From the NCBI GenBank assembly GCA_036555325.1, contig DATBLQ010000005.1, positions 1 to 64,000 on the forward strand: a stretch of DNA of 64,000 nt. The letters run 5' to 3'. Below are positions 1 to 8,483 of this stretch, piece after piece. How positions within the stretch are numbered: the first letter of the stretch is position 1; every line of letters starts with the position of its first letter. The stretch is from DATBLQ01 sp036555325 (GTDB lineage Bacteria > Pseudomonadota > Alphaproteobacteria > Rhizobiales > Aestuariivirgaceae). The notes under the pieces were generated by a model. The model was not told the origin of the DNA. It worked only from the letters and a program-made list of their open reading frames with translations, and ran no database searches. Position numbers and translations under genes: made by a program.

Positions 1-239
1 GGCGTTTCCCCGCCAACATAGCCGACCGCCGTCGTCCACACGCCCGGCGCCTGCCAGAAGGCGCGTTCAGCGCCCCAGAAGCAGCCGAGCCCGAACACCG
101 CCTCCTCCAGCCCGGCCGGAAACGGCGGATGGAGCGGGCGGCCGGAAACGAAATGTGTCGCGCTCGTCACGATGGGCTGGAGCCGCCCAGGCAGGGCCTC
201 GGCTTTGGAGGGCAGGGACATCGGCTTGGGTGCGAACAT
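1..239 (-). CDS. msrA: Peptide methionine-S-sulfoxide reductase MsrA (5' part; gene leaves the window)
   Basis: Reduces methionine-S-sulfoxide in proteins and free methionine, using thioredoxin. The visible 79 residues carry the family signature GCFWGAER with the catalytic cysteine at residue 53, followed by the conserved PGVWTTAVGYVGG segment. The ~50-residue extension before the core is usual for proteobacterial MsrA. The ATG at 239 is preceded by an AGAGG ribosome site. The reading frame is open to the window edge, so roughly the last 60% of the protein lies outside. It is divergent from tRNA-Ser. The identification rests on the active-site motif and is firm. Confidence 0.93.
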   Translation of the reverse strand, partial: MFAPKPMSLPSKAEALPGRLQPIVTSATHFVSGRPLHPPFPAGLEEAVFGLGCFWGAERAFWQAPGVWTTAVGYVGGET

Positions 240-361
240 GGGCGCCTCTTTCCCGCGCAGATTTAAGGCTTTCACGCGCGTGGTCCATACGTCGCGGCGC
301 GCCCTGCGGTTGCGGGCGGCCTTTCCAGGCGCGGGCGGGCCGGCCTATATAGCGCCCTCCC

Positions 362-451
362 GGAGAGGTGGCCGAGTGGCTGAAGGCGCACGCCTGGAAC
401 GCGTGTATACGGGAAACCGTATCGAGGGTTCGAATCCCTCCCTCTCCGCCA
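362..451 (+). tRNA. tRNA-Ser (anticodon GGA)
   Basis: A 90-nt class II tRNA with a 7-bp acceptor stem (GGAGAGG at 362-368 pairing with CCTCTCC at 441-447), discriminator G and an encoded CCA at 449-451. The anticodon loop CTGGAAC gives anticodon GGA, reading UCC/UCU serine codons. There is a long variable arm and a GGTTCGAATC T-arm. Its 3' end and the following ~180 bp are duplicated at 4503-4705, which marks it as a likely integration site. Confidence 0.97.
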
Positions 452-629
452 TGTAGTCCTTCTCTCTGGGCGTACTTCGGCAACCCGCTGAATACTTTCA
501 AAAGCCTCGCAAACGGCGGGCTTTTTTACGCGTTCATTGGCCGCTAGTTAGATCCGAACCCGAGAGAACGAGAACACAGGCGCTTTTCTAGCGTTTTTCT
601 GTGTTTGCCACTTTCGTAGTACGGTTCTC
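427..629 (+). repeat. Direct repeat copy 1: tRNA-Ser 3' end, terminator and flank
   Basis: This 203-bp stretch recurs at 4503-4705. From 444 to about 583 the two copies are identical except for one T in the terminator T-run; the last ~45 bp are clearly similar but diverged. Copy 1 is attached to the intact tRNA-Ser and so looks like either the native downstream sequence or the junction carried in by an integrating element. Confidence 0.92.
500..527 (+). terminator. Rho-independent terminator of tRNA-Ser
   Basis: AAAAGCC and CGC (one bulged T between them) pair with GCG and GGCTTTT around an AAACG loop, followed by a run of six T. It lies 49 bp after the tRNA and is copied at 4576-4602. Confidence 0.85.
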
Positions 630-746
630 CTAATCGATTTTTTTTGCTCTTGATGGAAAGGGCCAGCCGACAAAGCGGTTTCAGTTCCTGCCTTATTAGG
701 CTGACGCACTGTAGTGCCGCCACAATAGCATGTTACTCTTCATCGC

Positions 747-2540
747 CTAGGGCACTGGTAGATCGGCGATGCGCAGCCCGCGCAGTAGTTCAGCCATCGG
801 CGGTCCACGAACGATCTTGTTGCAGTGAAGAAACCACTCTACCGCCTTGAGCGGAGAGAAAGGTTCGCGGCCAACCCAGCTCTCTTCTACTATCCGCAGA
901 AATTGGGCGCCTTCCTCTTTCGCCTCGGGCTCTCGACCCAAGAGTCCAAGAGCGGCTGCGGTCCAGGCCGCTTGTTCTGGAAGGACATCAATATAGGGAT
1001 GCCCGACCTCAAAGCACCGCTCGTACTCCCCTGCAATGAAATAGATCCAGCTGAGCAAGGGGTAGTACCAATCATCATGCAACGGATTAAGTTTGAAGGC
1101 GCGCTCGCCAAGCTCCTTTGCTTTGCTGACATCGCCAAAGACTGCGGCGGCAAAAGCACAGTTCAAGATCGTATCGGCGTCACTGGGGTTTAACTCCTCG
1201 GTCAAACGGTAATGTCGCTCCGCAACCGCAAAGTCGCCTCGAAGCATGGAAACGGAGCCCAAGCTGTAGTGGCTCCGTGCGTCTTCATTGTCGCATTGAA
1301 CGGCGAGCCGGGCATGCTTCAGCGCTCGCTCCCTGTCCATCTCACCCTCTTCGTAGCCAGGCCGCATCCCCCCCATTACATTCAGCTGGAGAGCGAGCGA
1401 TGAATGAGCTCGCGCAAAATTCGGATCCCTCACAAGGGCTGCTTCGAACCATTTGAGAGCCTCCTCGTCGGTCTTCGCTGTCCAATTGCGCGTTGCATGC
1501 ACCCCTCTAAGCCAGCAATCGTAGGCAGCCAACTCGTCCGCGCTCATCTGAAGCGCGCGATCGTGATCGGCCTGGAAAACTCGTCCTGTTATTCGCGCGA
1601 CGATCTTCTGAACGACCTCGTGCTGGAGCTCCCGGATTTCGACTGAGCTACGGTCGTATCGTTCAGCCAATAGATGCTTACCTGTGGCGGTTTCCATCAG
1701 CTGAACGTTGATTCTCAGCCGATCGCCGACCCTGCGAATGGTCCCTTCAACGACATACTTGGCGCCAAGTTCCGCGCCGACCCGCTCAAGGTTTAAAGAC
1801 GCACCCCGATACGCGAAAGAGGACGTACGCGCGATCACAGTCAATTCCCGGAACCGGCTCAGCTCCATGATGAGGTCTTCCGTTACACCATCGGAGAAGT
1901 AGTCCTGTTCCGGATCATTGCTTAAGTTGGCGAATGGCAGCACCGCGATCGCTGACCGGCCTCCCGACGCCGAAGAAGTTGGGCGGAGCCGGGGGACGTC
2001 ACGTGAAGTTGCTGAGCGTATGCTGTAGGCGTGCACTGCGTCGGGAATGTTTTTTAGCTTCTGAGGCCCGAGGTCCTCAAAGCGGGAGCTGGTTTTGTTC
2101 TTCACTTGCTCGTAGGCGGCTCCCGATATGACAACGCCGCCTGGTTCAGCTATGGCCTCAAGACGAGCCGCGATATTCACGCCATCACCGTAGAGATCGC
2201 CTGCCTCGATCATGACATCGCCAAGGTTGATGCCTATCCGGAGCACGATCTGCGGATCGTCTATGGCTTCCTTGTTAGCTGCAGACATGGCCTTCTGCAG
2301 CTCGACGGAGCACTCGACCGCCTGGACGGCGCTGGCGAACTCAACCAGTACCCCATCCCCCATGACTTTGAATAGCCGACCTTCGTGCCGAGCGATCAGG
2401 GGTTCAAGCACCTGGCGGCGCCGAGCCTTCAAATGTGCGAGGGTTCGGGCTTCATCATTGGCCATCAGCTTGGAATAACCCACCACGTCGGCAGCGAGAA
2501 TTGCCGCTAACTTTCTCCGTGGGTTCGGCCAAGGGGGCAT
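747..2540 (-). CDS. Class III adenylate/guanylate cyclase fused to TolB-like and TPR domains
   Basis: Predicted cytosolic nucleotide cyclase making cAMP (or cGMP), with a protein-interaction tail. Residues ~8-180 are a class III catalytic domain: both metal-binding aspartates are visible (D18 in ILAADVVGYS, D62 in MGDG). Residues ~195-330 resemble the TolB N-terminal domain (IAVLPFANLSNDPEQDYFSD), and the rest is TPR-like helical repeat. A longer frame starts at 2687, but the ATG at 2540 puts the conserved RRKLAAILAADV block at its usual N-terminal position and leaves room for a divergent promoter. It is a paralogue of the gene at 18727-20499, with the aspartates at identical positions. It lies inside the segment bounded by the tRNA-derived repeats. 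Confidence 0.88.
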   Translation of the reverse strand: MPPWPNPRRKLAAILAADVVGYSKLMANDEARTLAHLKARRRQVLEPLIARHEGRLFKVMGDGVLVEFASAVQAVECSVELQKAMSAANKEAIDDPQIVLRIGINLGDVMIEAGDLYGDGVNIAARLEAIAEPGGVVISGAAYEQVKNKTSSRFEDLGPQKLKNIPDAVHAYSIRSATSRDVPRLRPTSSASGGRSAIAVLPFANLSNDPEQDYFSDGVTEDLIMELSRFRELTVIARTSSFAYRGASLNLERVGAELGAKYVVEGTIRRVGDRLRINVQLMETATGKHLLAERYDRSSVEIRELQHEVVQKIVARITGRVFQADHDRALQMSADELAAYDCWLRGVHATRNWTAKTDEEALKWFEAALVRDPNFARAHSSLALQLNVMGGMRPGYEEGEMDRERALKHARLAVQCDNEDARSHYSLGSVSMLRGDFAVAERHYRLTEELNPSDADTILNCAFAAAVFGDVSKAKELGERAFKLNPLHDDWYYPLLSWIYFIAGEYERCFEVGHPYIDVLPEQAAWTAAALGLLGREPEAKEEGAQFLRIVEESWVGREPFSPLKAVEWFLHCNKIVRGPPMAELLRGLRIADLPVP

Positions 2541-2634
2541 GCTCTGGTTCAAGAACGTTCCTGACGACAGCGTAAGCCGCGACCGCCAAAGAGTCCACGC
2601 GGCGAGGTAATGGGAGAAAGGCTTCAGACCCGAG

Positions 2635-2662
2635 TTGAAGCTAACCTGACTTCGGTTATGAT
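2635..2662 (+). promoter_or_regulatory. Candidate sigma-70 promoter of the orphan binding-protein gene
   Basis: TTGAAG (2635-2640) and TATGAT (2657-2662) are separated by 16 bp in the 152-bp gap between the divergent genes, 31 bp before the ATG at 2693. Fit to consensus is good, but there is no independent support. Confidence 0.45.
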
Positions 2663-2692
2663 ACCCGAGGCGATCTAGCATCGACAAAAGCG

Positions 2693-4381
2693 ATGGAAAA
2701 CATGTCCTCCAAGGAGCACATCTGGATACCGCGGCTCAAGGAGTATTTGGCTAACCGCCGGATCAGCCGGCGGGAGTTCATCCGGTCCTCGACGCTCTTG
2801 GGCATGTCCGCAGGCGCCGCTTACACATGGGCGGGCAAGATCACGGGGAGGCCGGTCGCCCCGCCCGCCTTCGCGCAGCATCTACCCAAGGGTGGAGTTT
2901 TCAAGATCGCCATGCGGGTGCCAAAGATCGATTCCCCGCATACATATTCATGGATTTACGACTCGAATATCATGCGCGCAGTGTGCGGGTACATGACCCG
3001 CACGGGGCATGACAATGTCACCCGTCCGCATCTCGTCGAAAAGTGGGAAACCTCGGAGGACCTCAAGACCTGGACACTCAGCGTTCGCGATGTGAAATGG
3101 CATTCCGGCCGCCTGCTGACAGCAGAGGACCTCGCCTGGAACATCAAGCACTGCCTGGATCCCGCGACAGGCTCGTCCGTGGTCGGCCTCATGAAGAGCT
3201 TCATGCTTAAGGAGGTCGACTCCGGCAAAAAGGACGATCAGGGCAATCCGGTAATGACGACCGAATTGTGGGACGCCAACGCGATCGAGGTGAAGGACGA
3301 GAGGACACTCGTGCTCAATCTCAAGGAGCCGCAGGTCGCGATACCCGAGCACCTATTCCACTACGCATTAGGCATCATCGATCCGGCCGACGGCGGCACG
3401 TTCGGCGTGGGGTCAAACGGCACCGAGGGGTTCGAACTTGTGGAGTGTGAGGTCGGGCGCACAGCGATCCTTAAGGCGCGCAAGAATTACTATGGCCCGG
3501 GCCCGCACGTGGACGAGCTTCACTATATTGATCTCGGCGACAGTCCCTCGGCGGTCGCGGCCGCCATGTCCTCCAAGCAGGTGCACGGCATCTTTGAAGG
3601 CAACATCGAGCAGCTCGATCTCTATAAATCCATCCCGCACGTCACGATTTACGAGGTCACGACCGCTGAAGCCGGCGTCGTGCGCATGCAGGTCGACCAG
3701 GACCCGTTTAAGGACTCCAAAGTGCGCAAGGCAGTGCGGCTCGCCACAGACCAGGCCAAGACACTTGAAATTTCGCTCAAGAACTTCGGCATCCAGGCTG
3801 AGCATCATCACGTTTGCCCGTTGCATCCAGACTACAAGAAGCTGCCGTTCATGAGTCGCGATGTCGAAGCCGCAAAAAAGCTCCTGACGGAGGCGGGCTA
3901 CCCAGACGGTATAGACATAGAGATTACCTGCAAGCCGGATCCGGCATATGAGCTCACCGCGGTCGAATCAATGGTCGAGCAGTGGAAAGACGCCGGCGTC
4001 CGTTGCCGCATAAACGTCCTGCCGTCGACAAAGTATTGGGAAGTATGGGACAAGGTCCCCTTCGGGTTCACCACGTGGGCGCATCGGCCCCTGGGGTTCA
4101 TGACGCTCGCGCTGGCCTACCGGACGGGGGTGCCGTGGAACGAAACCCACTATTCGAACGCCAAATTCGACGAGATCCTGACCAAGGCGGAGGGTACGCT
4201 CGATATCGATAAGCGACGCGAGCTCATGGGCGAGCTCGAGGCGATCATGCAGGAGGACGGACCCATCGCGCAACCGTTGTGGCGGTCGAACTATGGCGCG
4301 TATGACAAGCGCGCAAAAAACATCAAGCTGCATCCGACCGGATTCATCTTCGCCGAAGAGCTCGCTATCGAGCCGGCGTGA
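2693..4381 (+). CDS. Tat-exported ABC peptide/nickel-type substrate-binding protein (SBP_bac_5), orphan
   Basis: A 562-residue periplasmic binding protein of the oligopeptide/dipeptide/nickel family. The N-terminus carries a twin-arginine signal, SRREFI at residues 25-30, followed by a hydrophobic stretch ending near AFA at ~61. The mature domain has typical family segments (HLVEKWETSEDLKTWTLSVR; later VRKAVRLATDQAKTLEI). No permease or ATPase gene lies beside it, so it must borrow a transporter or act as a sensor. A second in-frame ATG at 2702 is an alternative start; neither has a strong ribosome site. It is divergent from the cyclase gene, and both are inside the repeat-bounded segment. 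Ligand unknown. Confidence 0.9.
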   Translation: MENMSSKEHIWIPRLKEYLANRRISRREFIRSSTLLGMSAGAAYTWAGKITGRPVAPPAFAQHLPKGGVFKIAMRVPKIDSPHTYSWIYDSNIMRAVCGYMTRTGHDNVTRPHLVEKWETSEDLKTWTLSVRDVKWHSGRLLTAEDLAWNIKHCLDPATGSSVVGLMKSFMLKEVDSGKKDDQGNPVMTTELWDANAIEVKDERTLVLNLKEPQVAIPEHLFHYALGIIDPADGGTFGVGSNGTEGFELVECEVGRTAILKARKNYYGPGPHVDELHYIDLGDSPSAVAAAMSSKQVHGIFEGNIEQLDLYKSIPHVTIYEVTTAEAGVVRMQVDQDPFKDSKVRKAVRLATDQAKTLEISLKNFGIQAEHHHVCPLHPDYKKLPFMSRDVEAAKKLLTEAGYPDGIDIEITCKPDPAYELTAVESMVEQWKDAGVRCRINVLPSTKYWEVWDKVPFGFTTWAHRPLGFMTLALAYRTGVPWNETHYSNAKFDEILTKAEGTLDIDKRRELMGELEAIMQEDGPIAQPLWRSNYGAYDKRAKNIKLHPTGFIFAEELAIEPA

Positions 4382-4502
4382 TCCCCATCTTTCTTCCCAT
4401 AGGTTTCCCTCAAGGCTAAGTTGCAATTGAGCTCGCGGCAGGATTCGACAATCAGTCATTGGATCACTGGGGATTTCTAATGTGCATCACAACCATACTG
4501 AT

Positions 4503-4705
4503 GGTTCGAATCAATCTCCCTCCGCCATGTAGTCCTTCTCTCTGGGCGTACTTCGGCAACCCGCTGAATACTTTCAAAAGCCTCGCAAACGGCGGGCTTT
4601 TTACGCGTTCATTGGCCGCTAGTTAGATCCGAACCCGAGAGAACGAGAACACAGGCGCCTTTCCATGCGTTTTTCTCTGATCGCCACTTTCGTAGTACGG
4701 TTCTC
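4503..4705 (+). repeat. Direct repeat copy 2, with a degenerate tRNA-Ser 3' end
   Basis: Begins with GGTTCGAATC of the tRNA T-arm. It then has seven altered bases where copy 1 reads on into the acceptor stem, rejoins copy 1 at 4520 and follows it to 4705. No upstream tRNA sequence precedes it, so it is a tRNA tail rather than a gene. The distance between copies is 4,076 bp. Confidence 0.92.
4576..4602 (+). terminator. Copied terminator hairpin
   Basis: Same stem-loop as at 500-527 with five instead of six T. It lies 195 bp after the binding-protein gene and probably now ends that transcript. Confidence 0.7.
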
Positions 4706-4741
4706 TTTCTCCCTTCTTGCAATCCGAAACGCCGTATGTCG

Positions 4742-4759
4742 TGATGGTTCCGCATAGTG
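4742..4759. repeat. 18-bp repeat, copy 1
   Basis: TGATGGTTCCGCATAGTG occurs here and, exactly, at 5651-5668. The two sites flank the small secreted-protein gene at 4810-5160 and part of the gene-free stretch after it. Confidence 0.7.
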
Positions 4760-4809
4760 CCATGCTTGTTCATTCTGATCACCTCAAGTAGTCCATCGCC
4801 AGCTCAGTC

Positions 4810-5160
4810 CTAATGGTCCCCTTGAATGCCAAAGTACAAGCGTATCCCTGGGTTAACATAGAGATTTGGGGGGCGTCCGGGGTGGTAGGGGTAATCGTCG
4901 TCGTAGTAGTCATCATCGTAAACCTGCGTTTCGTAACATGCGCGACGATGGCGATGCCAAACCTTGGCCCCCTTATACCAACCTTTCTTTTTGGCGCAGT
5001 GCCAGCCGTGAACCTCCAGGACCAGATCATCGGCGATCACCGGCGTTGTTGATCCGACCGCATGCAAGGTAGCGGTAAGAGGACTGGCCCAGCTAGCAGG
5101 TGGGAGTACTAACATGCCCCCGATTGCCGCGGCCGCAGCGAAATGTCTCAAGCTGTGCAT
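4810..5160 (-). CDS. Small secreted protein with a His/Lys/Tyr/Asp-rich mature part
   Basis: 116 residues: a clear signal peptide (hydrophobic residues 5-20, cleavage likely after ASWA at ~25), then a short domain containing the HGWHCAKKKGWYKG segment with two cysteines, a basic WHRHRRAC patch and an acidic-tyrosine run (YDDDYYDDDYPY). The ATG at 5160 has an excellent GGAGGT ribosome site 5 bp upstream. Proteins of this general kind (short, secreted, with HGWHC-K/R-rich cores) are common hypothetical proteins in rhizobia; no function is known to me. Confidence 0.8.
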   Translation of the reverse strand: MHSLRHFAAAAAIGGMLVLPPASWASPLTATLHAVGSTTPVIADDLVLEVHGWHCAKKKGWYKGAKVWHRHRRACYETQVYDDDYYDDDYPYHPGRPPNLYVNPGIRLYFGIQGDH

Positions 5161-5887
5161 GGCGCACCTCCTTATGAAAACCGCCTCCTGCATTATCATA
5201 GCACCGAACGAGGTCTAGGATCAGGACCCATTAATCAGGCGGGGGCCTCAATCCGCCCTTCGGAGTGTCGCTGCCGGTTACGCTAGGGCGCCGATGGCGC
5301 GAGTGGGAAGCCCCCATTGATAAACAATACGAAACAGTGGGGTGTTCGCATCTCAAGGCTGCTTCGGAATTTCTTATTTCGGAACAGGTCATGCTGGCGG
5401 TGGTGCGAGATGGATTTTAGCCGCACGGCGCAGGCCATTTGATAGCAAGAGTCGATTCGCCGCTTGCGTTAACCACTGAACAGATCCGATCTTCTTAAGC
5501 ACGCTCTCGCTGTTCAATACGCGAAGTGGCGTGAGTACGATCCTGAGGACACCGTTAGACTTATTTCCCTGCGTCCTCACGAGGCGGGAATGATCCAGTC
5601 AGGCCCGCAGACGATCATTTCACAAGGCGCCGATTGGCGTTTTCTGAATCTGATGGTTCCGCATAGTGTTCCGAGTGTAGACGACTTTTTCCAAGATCGT
5701 ACTCGTAGTGACAAGAAACATTTTCATAGAGCGTTGCAATCCGTGGCGTGTCGTTCGCTACCAGCCTCGTATCTGAAGGAATCGTCCACTGTGCGGGCAC
5801 GCCAGATATTGTGTATGTTATGGCGTAGAAAATCCTTGTGCCAACTAGCGTCTGTGCCCTCACGGCCACATGACGTTTCCTCTGTGA
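5161..5887. other. 727-bp stretch without a convincing gene
   Basis: Only short open frames are present on both strands (for example 5590-5946 plus and 5615-5869 minus), lacking ribosome sites or recognisable motifs. It contains the second copy of the 18-bp repeat at 5651-5668. It is probably degraded accessory DNA. Confidence 0.6.
5651..5668. repeat. 18-bp repeat, copy 2
   Basis: Exact second occurrence of TGATGGTTCCGCATAGTG, 909 bp from the first and in the same orientation. Confidence 0.7.
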
Positions 5888-6532
5888 TTAACTTTCGCGG
5901 TATGCGCCAGACCTCTTGGCAGCACAGGTTGCGAGATAATCCATGAGACCCGGATTGAGACTGTCATAGGGCTCAAGTCCCAGCTGCTTCAACCGCTTGC
6001 GGATTGCAGGCATCTTGGATGGTGGCACGCCACTTTCTATGACTGACGAAACAAAGGCGGCGAAGCCTGGTGGTGACCAGCCTTTGTCTTTTGACAACTC
6101 TGTGTGGATGAAGGTCAGGCCCTGGAAGGGGTGTCCCTCCTTCCTAACCGGACCATGCATATGCGCGCCGCAGTCCATGCAGGCATGTCGCAAGATAACA
6201 GCATTCGCATCCACGACCCTGAGCTTGTGTTCATTGGCCAGAACCTTGACCTTTTCGGTCGGCGCCACTGCCACGACTGAAAAGATGGCACCGTCAGGCT
6301 TCCAGCATTTGGTGCAACCGCAGGCGTGACTGTGGGCCGATTGCGAAGACACCTCCACAACAACAGGATTGGCAGCACAAAGGCAGGTGAGCTTGCCGCC
6401 AGCGAAGCCCTTCTTGGCGGACTTGGCAAGGCCATGGTCAATCGCCGGATGAAGGGCAATGGCCGGTGTCTTCTTGTTTGCAGCCTTTTTCTTTGCGGGT
6501 TTCTTCGCTTTCTTTGCAGACTTCTTTGCCAT
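5888..6532 (-). CDS. gfa: GFA-family S-(hydroxymethyl)glutathione synthase homologue with a Lys-rich N-terminus
   Basis: Member of the glutathione-dependent formaldehyde-activating enzyme family, thought to help combine formaldehyde with glutathione. Zinc-ligand cysteines of the fold are visible: C50 and C52, the CGCTKC cluster at 71-76, and C118/C121 in CMDCG. The C-terminal segment (LKQLGLEPYDSLNPGLMDY) is characteristic of true Gfa rather than generic CENP-V-like relatives. The first ~25 residues are an unusual AKKSAKKAKK-type lysine/alanine run. The ATG at 6532 has a GGGAGG site 7 bp upstream; a longer frame to 6610 adds nothing conserved. It lies directly downstream of a broken formaldehyde dehydrogenase gene, its pathway partner. 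Confidence 0.88.
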   Translation of the reverse strand: MAKKSAKKAKKPAKKKAANKKTPAIALHPAIDHGLAKSAKKGFAGGKLTCLCAANPVVVEVSSQSAHSHACGCTKCWKPDGAIFSVVAVAPTEKVKVLANEHKLRVVDANAVILRHACMDCGAHMHGPVRKEGHPFQGLTFIHTELSKDKGWSPPGFAAFVSSVIESGVPPSKMPAIRKRLKQLGLEPYDSLNPGLMDYLATCAAKRSGAYRES

Positions 6533-6572
6533 GTTTTTTCCTCCCTGTGTACCGAGCTGGCCGATAGCTTCG

Positions 6573-7190
6573 TCAGAAAACCGCAACGCTGTGGATCGAC
6601 TTTCCGACATGCATCAGATCAAAGGTCTTGTTGATGTCTTCAAGCGGCATTGTGTGTGTGATCATCGGGTCTATCTGGATCTTGCCGTCCACATACCAGT
6701 CCACGATTTTGGGCACGACAGTGCGGCCGCGTGCGCCGCCGAAGGCCGTTCCCTTCCGGATCCGACCCGTCACAAGCTGGAAAGGACGTGTCGAGATTTC
6801 CTGGCCTGCGCCTGCAACGCCTATGATGATGGATTGGCCCCAGCCCCGGTGTGCTGACTCCAGTGCCATGCGCATCATTTTCACATTACCCGTACAATCG
6901 AAAGTATAATCCGCTCCGCCGATCTGATCGGCGCCGCGCTTTGTCATGTTAACGAGATGGGGCACCAGGTCACCCCGGATGTCGGAAGGATTGACAAAAT
7001 GGGTCATACCAAAACGCTCACCCCATTCCTTCTTCCCGCTGTCGATATCGACGCCAATGATTATGTCGGCGCCCGCAACCTTCAAGCCCTGGATGATGTT
7101 TAGGCCAATGCCGCCAAGGCTGGACACCACAGCTGTTGCACCGGCTTCGACCTTTGCGGTGTTGATGGCCGCGCCCATGCCCGTAGTGAC
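6573..7190 (-). pseudogene. frmA: 3' half of S-(hydroxymethyl)glutathione dehydrogenase (class III alcohol dehydrogenase)
   Basis: About 206 residues matching the C-terminal NAD-binding half of FrmA/AdhC: VTTGMGAAINTAKVEAG, the nucleotide-binding SLGGIGLNIIQG, GVDID and TFDCTGN, and a normal end (HSVAVF). The first ~175 residues, including the catalytic zinc ligands, are missing. The match starts abruptly at the VTTG motif and is preceded by unrelated sequence. It cannot make an active enzyme. With the neighbouring gfa it is the remnant of a formaldehyde-detoxification operon. Confidence 0.85.
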
Positions 7191-7281
7191 ATCCCATATT
7201 GAGAGGCAACAGCGCACAGCCTTTCTACTTCGGTGTAAGGAACGGGGTAGTTGCGTCGTTCACCAACGTAATCACATCTCG

Positions 7282-7548
7282 CTAACTATACCACTTATGC
7301 CACATGGCGCGGTCGCCGCCGATCGCAAAGACATCGATCCGGTTGGTCCCCCATGAGACTGCCGCAGGATTGGAATAGATGTTGCCGCCCAAATCCTCCC
7401 AGCCGCTCCAGCTGCCGCTGAACCACTTACGATAAAGGTGGCGATTGTTGCCGACGACGAAGCAATCGAGCCGGCCCGGTGCCCAGGACGACACGCCCAC
7501 CCCGTCCGTGCAGAACCCGCCCAGGCTTTCCCAGCCGCTCCACTTCAT
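7282..7548 (-). pseudogene. Fragment of a PLL-type lectin/beta-propeller repeat protein
   Basis: 88 residues made of two copies of a ~40-residue repeat with W-S-G-W-E-x-LGG, a small-residue/SSW segment and R-[IL]-D-[CV]-F, then an aromatic end (LYRKWF, MWHKWY), as in fucose-binding PLL-like propellers. Full proteins have seven or more blades and a signal sequence; here a stop codon lies immediately before the first Met and no further blades are found. Read as a leftover of a larger gene, although a tiny standalone protein cannot be ruled out. Confidence 0.65.
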
Positions 7549-7848
7549 CTACCACTCCGACCACAATGCCATCATCTTTCCAACCGGCAGCTCAGATCTT
7601 TACACGGAGAGGAGAGCATACGGAACACCAGGCCATAGGCGTGATCTGACGATGGCTCCTGTCATGATCCTCGAGGTTCCAGCTCATTGCTCCTCTTGGC
7701 GCGGCAGGAGTTACACCCTTGCCCGACTGCATCTATCCGCATTCGCTAATCTGCAACATTTTCGCCGGTAGCATTCCAGCTCAAGTGCCTCCTCACAAGG
7801 AACCTGCCCCGCTCTGTAGGGACTGAGCACTCGCTATGCTACGACAAG
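7549..7848. other. 300-bp stretch without a gene
   Basis: No frame here shows a recognisable motif or ribosome site. Together with the truncated genes on its left it forms a decayed patch. Confidence 0.5.
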
Positions 7849-8169
7849 CTAATAAATCAGACGAATGTGGCAATGCCACCTTCCGTGCCATCGGTGACGA
7901 TGCCAATGTCCGTTGCACTCTAGCAGATCAAAATCGTACCCCTCATAGTACCGTGAACCGTGACCGAGGAGGATCTGCCCGAACCCGAGGCGAAGTCTTA
8001 GTTCGTCTTCATCCTCATCCCAGCTAAAAAAGCCGTTATCGTCCTTGCGTTCATCGACCGTTTGAACCATCGAGACATCGTTGGGAGCGACGCTTATTCT
8101 AGGCATGACAGGAGACGCAAAACTGGGCGTTACGAGAAGTGCAAAAGTAACCAATGCCAATGCTTTCAT
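7849..8169 (-). CDS. Small secreted His/Trp-rich protein
   Basis: 106 residues with a signal peptide (MKALALVTFALLVTPSFA, cleavage ~18), an acidic middle (SWDEDEDEL) and a C-terminus rich in His, Trp and Arg (GHWHRHRWHGRWHCH) that could bind metal. The ATG at 8169 has GAGAGG 7 bp upstream; an earlier TTG two codons before is less likely. Not recognised beyond resemblance to other short rhizobial secreted proteins. Confidence 0.7.
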   Translation of the reverse strand: MKALALVTFALLVTPSFASPVMPRISVAPNDVSMVQTVDERKDDNGFFSWDEDEDELRLRLGFGQILLGHGSRYYEGYDFDLLECNGHWHRHRWHGRWHCHIRLIY

Positions 8170-8483
8170 TACCAAGCCTCTCTACGAAAGTTGCCTTCGT
8201 CCGCACCCATGAGAGCGATACGCTACTGCCTGGTTTCGGGAAAGCTCTCCCTCGCTTCCTGCACTCCGAAAATGCACAAAAGGACACAACGTCGAGCGGT
8301 AGACGTACTTCTACTACAAACTAGGGCTTTCCGGCATCGGACTGAAGGAGCCTGATCGTCTCCCCAGCGCGTGTCTAGCGTCATTCTCTGCTTCCAATGG
8401 CTTGTTAGTTGATTCTCAGTTTACCCCTCGACTTCAACCAGGAAGACGAGAATCCGGGAAATGTCCAAAAAATACTTCTTGCC

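Noticed and set aside
172..456. Open frame reading through tRNA-Ser on the plus strand
   Set aside because: It translates the tRNA itself and has no ribosome site; the tRNA fold is unambiguous.
3413..3826. Long antisense frames within the peptide-binding protein gene and similar shadows in many genes
   Set aside because: They follow the codon structure of the real gene on the other strand and have no independent signals.
5590..5946. 118-codon plus-strand frame and an 85-codon minus-strand frame in the same stretch
   Set aside because: They overlap each other, lack ribosome sites and family motifs, and the plus frame ends inside gfa.
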